DNA of 64,000 nucleotides. Origin: Streptacidiphilus jeojiense. GTDB taxonomy: Bacteria; Actinomycetota; Actinomycetes; Streptomycetales; Streptomycetaceae. Numbering within the stretch: position 1 is the stretch's first letter; each line of letters begins with the position of its first letter. The notes beneath the pieces are model-generated. The model was not told where the DNA came from. It saw only the letters and a program-made list of their open reading frames with translations, and did not search any database. The stretch spans positions 106,332 to 170,331 of the forward strand of contig NZ_JOEH01000017.1 in the NCBI RefSeq assembly GCF_000719095.1, written 5' to 3'. Positions 60,004 to 64,000 of this stretch are shown here, in pieces. The translations under genes were made by a program, and so were the position numbers.

Positions 60004-61389
60004 GTGACGCCGGTGACCACCCCACCACCTCCATCCGCGTCTACCCCCACCCCGGTATCCGCCCCCACCCCGGTCCGGATCCTGCTCGTCGGCGGCGGCC
60101 ATGTCGGCCTGTACGCCGCACTGCGGCTGCAGCAGCGGCTGCGCCCGGACGAGGCCGAACTGACCCTCGTCGACCCGAAGTCGTACATGACGTACCAACC
60201 GCTGCTGGCCGAGGCGGCCGCGGGCGCCGTCGATCCCCGCCATGTGGTCGTCCCGCTCCGCCGGATACTGCCGCGGGTGCAGGTGGTGCTCGGACGGCTC
60301 AGCGCCCTCAGCCCGGCGACCCACCGGGCCACCGTGACCGTCCCGCCACCGGTGCAGCAGCAGACCGAGCGGGACCTCCAACTCGACTACGACCTGCTGG
60401 TCCTGGCCCCGGGAGCGGTGCCACGGATCCTGCCGGTCCCGGGGCTGGCCGAGCACGGCATCGGTTTCGGCAGCGTCCAGGAGGCCGTGTCGCTGCGCAA
60501 CCACGTGCTCACCCAGCTCGACCTGGCCTCCTCCACCCGGGACGCCGCACTCCGCGAGGCAGCGCTGACCTTCGTCTTCGTCGGCGGCGGCTACGCCGGC
60601 ACCGGCGCCATCGCCGAGCTGGAGGACATGGCCCGCTACGCCGCCCGCCACTACCCCGGCATCCAACCCGACGACCTGCACTGGGTGCTGGTGGAGGCGG
60701 GCGACCGCATCCTCCCCGAGACCGAGCCCGACGTCGGCCTGCGCACCACCGCCGAACTGCGCGGACGCAATATCGAGGTCAGGGTCGGCACCCGGCTCGA
60801 ATCGGTGCACGACGGCGTCGTCGCGCTCTCCGACGGCAGCCAGTTCGCCGCCCGCACCCTGGTCTGGACGGCCGGGGTCCGGGCCCATCCGGTGCTCAGG
60901 GAGACCGGACTGGCCTGCGACGCGCAGGGACGGCTGCGCTGCGACGCCACCCTGCGGGTACTCGGCACCACGGACGTCTGGGCGGCCGGCGACGGTGCGG
61001 CGGTACCGGACCTGACCAGGCCCGGGGAGTGCTGCGCGGCCACCGCCCAGCACGCGGTACGGCAGGCCAGGGTGCTGGCCGACAACGTGGTGGCGCAGCT
61101 GCGCGGCGAGCGGGCCGTGGAGTACCGCTACGAGTCCAAGGGCTCGCTCACCTCACTGGGCCTGCACAAGGGCGTGGCCCAGCTGCGCGGCCGCGCGCTG
61201 CACGGCCGTACCGCCTGGCTCCTGCACCGCGCGGTGCACCTGCGGCGGATGCCGACGCTGGACCGCAAGGCCCGGGTACTGGCCGACTGGACCCTGGCCG
61301 GACTGCTGAAACGCGAGATCGTGTCGATGGGCGCACTGGAGCAGCCGCGGGCCGGCTTCGAGACCTTGATGGAACTCGACCAGGATTGA
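60004..61389 (+). CDS. Type II NADH dehydrogenase (NDH-2-like)
   Basis: 461 residues. A Pro/Thr-rich start, FAD motif ILLVGGGHVGLYAALRLQ, the second nucleotide motif FVFVGGGYAGTGAIAELEDM, and VWAAGDGAAVPDL near the C-terminus. The C-terminal region (SLTSLGLHKGVAQLRGRAL and a basic amphipathic stretch) is the usual membrane contact. It passes electrons from NADH to quinone without pumping. GTG at 60004 is used; GTG 60013 is in frame. Possible control by the divergent TetR. Confidence 0.9.
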   Translation: MTPVTTPPPPSASTPTPVSAPTPVRILLVGGGHVGLYAALRLQQRLRPDEAELTLVDPKSYMTYQPLLAEAAAGAVDPRHVVVPLRRILPRVQVVLGRLSALSPATHRATVTVPPPVQQQTERDLQLDYDLLVLAPGAVPRILPVPGLAEHGIGFGSVQEAVSLRNHVLTQLDLASSTRDAALREAALTFVFVGGGYAGTGAIAELEDMARYAARHYPGIQPDDLHWVLVEAGDRILPETEPDVGLRTTAELRGRNIEVRVGTRLESVHDGVVALSDGSQFAARTLVWTAGVRAHPVLRETGLACDAQGRLRCDATLRVLGTTDVWAAGDGAAVPDLTRPGECCAATAQHAVRQARVLADNVVAQLRGERAVEYRYESKGSLTSLGLHKGVAQLRGRALHGRTAWLLHRAVHLRRMPTLDRKARVLADWTLAGLLKREIVSMGALEQPRAGFETLMELDQD

Positions 61390-61630
61390 CGGAGGGCTGA
61401 CGGAGGAGTGACCGAGGACTGACGGGCGGATCGGGGCTCTCCGCTGTGAAGAGACGTCAGGTGGATGGGGAGGAAGCAGGGGAGGCCTCCCCACGATGCA
61501 CAGGATGGGTATCTCCTGAGAGTGACCGTCCCTGATGTTGCTTGCGCGGGACATCGGCCACACTGGTCCGGACGTCCCGTGCCCCCACCGCCGGACAGCC
61601 AGCTCTCCCTCACTCGGACAGAAGGGTCCC

Positions 61631-63670
61631 GTGAACCTCACGCGCTGGAGCTCCCGGCTCCCTGGAGTACAGCGACGGTCCGCACTGTCGCCCCGGACCC
61701 AGAAGACGCAACCCGGTGACGTGCCCGTCGAGCAGCCGAACGCCTTCAGCGACTTCAAGGACGAGGAGCTCGACCACGGGCCCGTCGGGGATCTCGCCGG
61801 CGGCGCGGACGTCCGTGCCTCGCTGCCCGCGCCCGCGAAGGGGACTGGTGCGGGCGGTGGGATGTTCGATACCGGGACCGGGACCGGGACGGGTGCCGTG
61901 GCCGGCGCGGCCGGGGGGAGTGCCGGCAGCACCGCCGGAGTCACCGCCCCCCGAGCGGCCTCCGACAGCAGTTACGACCAGCCCACCGTCCACGACGTGC
62001 TGGCTCACCTGCCGGCCCTGGTGGCGGTCAGCTACGGCCCGGGTCACCGCATCGGCTACCTCAACCGTGCTTACACCGATGTCTTCGGTCATCGGCCCAC
62101 CGGAGTCCCGGCCCACCAGGTGATGCCCGAGCTGGAGGAGCTGGGTCTGCTGCCGCTGATGGACCAGGCGTTCCGTACCGGCCGACCCCGCACGGTCAAG
62201 GCGCGGAAGGTCACCAACCCTTCGTTCACCAGTTCCGATCACGGCTCGGGTTCGGGCGCCGGAGCCGGGGCCGGCGCGGGCGCGGGCGCTGAGCGACCCC
62301 GCTACTTCACCTTCGTCTGCGCTCCGGTCCGCGACAGCGAGGACCTCGGCCGCCAGGTCACCGCCCTCGCCGCGACCCACCAGCACCAGCAGGGCCGGAT
62401 CACCACCAGCCCGCGCAGCCCCTTCGGCGCCCTGCGCCGCAGCACCAACGCCGCCGACGTCTGCGGCGTGCTGGTCTTCGGCGCCGAGGTCACCGACCAG
62501 GTCCAGGTCACCGAGCGGCTCAGGGAGAGCGAGCGCCGCCACCGCGAGGCAGCGGTCACCCTGCAGCGCAGCCTGCTCCCGCAGAAGCTCGAACAGCCCG
62601 ACGACCTCAGGGTCGCCGCCACCTACCAACCCGGCGGCGCCGATGCGGCCGTCGGCGGCGACTGGTACGACGTCATCACCCTCGGCGGTGGGCGCACCGC
62701 CCTGGTCATCGGCGACGTCATGGGACGCGGCATGCGCGCCGCCGCCGTCATGGGCCAGCTCCGTACGGCGGTGCGCGCCTACGCCCGACTCGACCTGCCG
62801 CCGCACGAGGTGCTGCAGCTGCTCGACGGCCTGGCCTCGGAAATCGACGCGACGCTCATCGCCACCTGCGTCTACGCCGTCTACGACCCCAGCGAGCAGC
62901 GCCTCGTCTACGCCTCGGCGGGCCACCTGCCGCTGATGATCCGTGAGGCCGACGGCTCGGTCACCCGCCCGGAGGAGCCCTGCGGTCCGCCCCTCGGCAC
63001 CGGCGGCTACCTGCACACCTCGGCCAGCGTCGCGCTGGGGACCGGCGCCACCGGGGTCCTCTACACGGACGGCCTGGTCGAACGGCGCGAGCAGGACATC
63101 GACGAGGGCCTCGACGCCCTGGCCCGTACCTTCGCCGGCGCCACCGGCCAGCCCGACGTCATCTGCGCCCGGCTGCTGCGCGCCATGGGGGTGACCCCGG
63201 ACCACGACGACGACGTCGCCGCTCTGGTGTTCCAGCTCCCGGAGCGCGACAGCGAGACCGCGGAGCTGTTCCGCAGCGCCTCACTCGACCTGCTGGGCGG
63301 CGCGGAGGCGGTCTCCAGCGCCCGGGCCTTCACCAGCGGCGTGCTGGCCAGCTGGCGACTCGGCGAGGAACTGCTCGACCTGGGCGTCCTCGCGGTCAGC
63401 GAGCTGGTCTCCAACTCCTTCACCCACGGCCACCCCCCGATGCGCCTGCGGCTGCGCCGAACCGACCGCCGGCTCACGGTGGAGGTCACCGACGCCGACG
63501 ACCACCTCCCACGCCGCCGCCGCGCCGAACCGGCCGACGAGACCGGCCGTGGCATCGCCATCATCGCGACCATCGCCAGCAGCTGGGGCACCCGCCGTAC
63601 CCCGGACGGCGGCAAGGCCGTCTGGTGCGACTTCCTGCTGCCCACGACACGTCAGACGCCCCGTCAGTAA
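61631..63670 (+). CDS. PAS-SpoIIE phosphatase-HATPase signalling protein
   Basis: 679 residues. PAS domain (about 115-310, VLAHLPALVAVSYGP..., interrupted by a Gly/Ala-rich insert), a PP2C/SpoIIE phosphatase domain (GGDWYDV, VIGDVMGRG, LYTDGLVE, DDDVAALVF giving the metal-binding Asp residues), and a C-terminal RsbW-like ATPase (VSELVSNSFTHG, TGRGIAIIAT). Such proteins dephosphorylate STAS antagonists and phosphorylate or bind them, controlling stress sigma factors. GTG at 61631 has GAAGGG 4 bases upstream. Its partner is not in the immediate neighbourhood; the STAS protein at 17774 is the only one in this window. Confidence 0.92.
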   Translation: MNLTRWSSRLPGVQRRSALSPRTQKTQPGDVPVEQPNAFSDFKDEELDHGPVGDLAGGADVRASLPAPAKGTGAGGGMFDTGTGTGTGAVAGAAGGSAGSTAGVTAPRAASDSSYDQPTVHDVLAHLPALVAVSYGPGHRIGYLNRAYTDVFGHRPTGVPAHQVMPELEELGLLPLMDQAFRTGRPRTVKARKVTNPSFTSSDHGSGSGAGAGAGAGAGAERPRYFTFVCAPVRDSEDLGRQVTALAATHQHQQGRITTSPRSPFGALRRSTNAADVCGVLVFGAEVTDQVQVTERLRESERRHREAAVTLQRSLLPQKLEQPDDLRVAATYQPGGADAAVGGDWYDVITLGGGRTALVIGDVMGRGMRAAAVMGQLRTAVRAYARLDLPPHEVLQLLDGLASEIDATLIATCVYAVYDPSEQRLVYASAGHLPLMIREADGSVTRPEEPCGPPLGTGGYLHTSASVALGTGATGVLYTDGLVERREQDIDEGLDALARTFAGATGQPDVICARLLRAMGVTPDHDDDVAALVFQLPERDSETAELFRSASLDLLGGAEAVSSARAFTSGVLASWRLGEELLDLGVLAVSELVSNSFTHGHPPMRLRLRRTDRRLTVEVTDADDHLPRRRRAEPADETGRGIAIIATIASSWGTRRTPDGGKAVWCDFLLPTTRQTPRQ

Positions 63671-63675
63671 TGGGT

Positions 63676-63704
63676 TTGACTTCGCGTCGGCAGCCGCCTA
63701 ATGT
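63676..63704 (+). promoter_or_regulatory. rRNA operon promoter, upstream
   Basis: TTGACT (63676-63681), 17 bases, TAATGT (63699-63704): a strong housekeeping-type promoter pointing toward the rRNA leader. Confidence 0.75.
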
Positions 63705-63838
63705 ACGTCGAGCTGCCTGAACAGGAGCTCCGAACGCGCTGAGCGCGGCCGGTCCTGTGGTGAGGGTGGCCATCCCCTGGAAGTACAGCGCATGCAGCCC
63801 CTGGTTCGTCATGCCCATTTCCTGGGAATGCAGCGGAA

Positions 63839-63868
63839 TTGGCTTGGACCGAGGAATTCCGCTAGAGT
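63839..63868 (+). promoter_or_regulatory. rRNA operon promoter, downstream
   Basis: TTGGCT (63839-63844), 18 bases, TAGAGT (63863-63868). TAGAGT -10 boxes are typical of Streptomyces rrn promoters. A further TAGAGT at 63937-63942 lacks a clear -35 and may be a promoter or part of the processing region. Confidence 0.65.
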
Positions 63869-63904
63869 TTCACTCGTCGGAACGGACCGGAAACAATCGG
63901 CCCG

Positions 63905-64000
63905 GGAGGACGGAAAGCAAGCCGGAAACGGTCTGCTAGAGTAGAAAACGAAGGAAGCGCCCGGAGGGCTGGTGTGAAAGCCGCTCGAAGGAAGCGTCCG
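63905..64000 (+). other. 5' leader of an rRNA operon, cut by the window edge
   Basis: GCCGGAAACGGTCTG, GAAGCGCCCGGAGGGC and the final GAAGGAAGCGTCCG match, as I remember it, the conserved leader that precedes 16S rRNA genes in Streptomyces (processing region). The 16S gene itself should begin a few hundred bases to the right. No mature rRNA sequence is in the window. Confidence 0.85.

Noticed and set aside
63757..63939. A 60-residue plus-strand frame near the right edge
   Set aside because: It overlaps the stacked rRNA promoters and leader, has no coding bias and no ribosome-binding site.

Overview
The window is high-GC actinobacterial DNA, almost certainly from the Streptomycetaceae (Streptomyces, Kitasatospora or Streptacidiphilus type). 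The support is strong G/C bias at third codon positions, many GTG starts, 4-nt ATGA/GTGA gene overlaps, a four-gene conservon (cvnA-D), an NsdA-like regulator, a SigK/RskA pair next to a fasciclin lipoprotein, a c-di-AMP (ydaO-type) leader before an M23 peptidase, and a typical Streptomyces rRNA-operon leader at the right edge. No database search was possible, so family names rest on visible motifs and recalled family features.

Layout. 1-5.1 kb: a DEAD-box RNA helicase with an RGG-like tail, a secreted protein with three LDTR-type repeats, and tRNA-Lys(TTT); each is followed by a clear hairpin. 5.2-17.6 kb: an accessory stretch downstream of the tRNA made of small, mostly unknown genes on both strands (zinc-ribbon-like proteins, a DUF6907-like protein, an XRE/DUF5753 regulator with a DUF6879-like partner, small membrane proteins, secreted proteins), some frameshifted remnants, and a tRNA T-arm-like fragment. 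No integrase or transposase is visible.

17.7-28.2 kb: a STAS protein, then an envelope redox and surface-protein cluster (two membrane molybdopterin oxidoreductases, a membrane protein, a fasciclin lipoprotein, sigK-rskA). The same CAATCC-N16-CGAA promoter motif lies before both the fasciclin gene and sigK. Next come a TetR-led operon (DUF4865, CMD family, phosphotriesterase family), a LysE-type exporter, and a two-gene unit of an HTH regulator plus a tandem Clp-N (ClpR) protein whose promoter is embedded in two matching palindromes.

28.3-44.5 kb: an LCP cell-wall ligase; an osmoprotectant ABC transporter whose substrate-binding lipoprotein is separated from its ATPase and permeases by an inverted conservon; a MarR/MFS pair; UppP; a thioredoxin-like lipoprotein; and a riboswitch-controlled M23 peptidase.

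44.2-63.7 kb: a multi-domain protein of unknown role, PrsW-type protease, TrmB, LhgO, an NsdA-like regulator divergent from a stand-alone asparagine-synthetase-like protein, a universal stress protein, a DsbA/FrnE protein, a sigma-zinc finger-transmembrane-NPCBM fusion, TetR, type II NADH dehydrogenase and a PAS-SpoIIE-ATPase phosphatase. The last 330 bases carry stacked rRNA promoters and the rrn leader, cut off by the window edge.

The best candidates for new biology are the HTH/Clp-N unit with its double operator, the sigma-anti-sigma-carbohydrate-sensor fusion, the unknown protein at 44.6-46.3 kb, and the small zinc-ribbon/XRE gene island.
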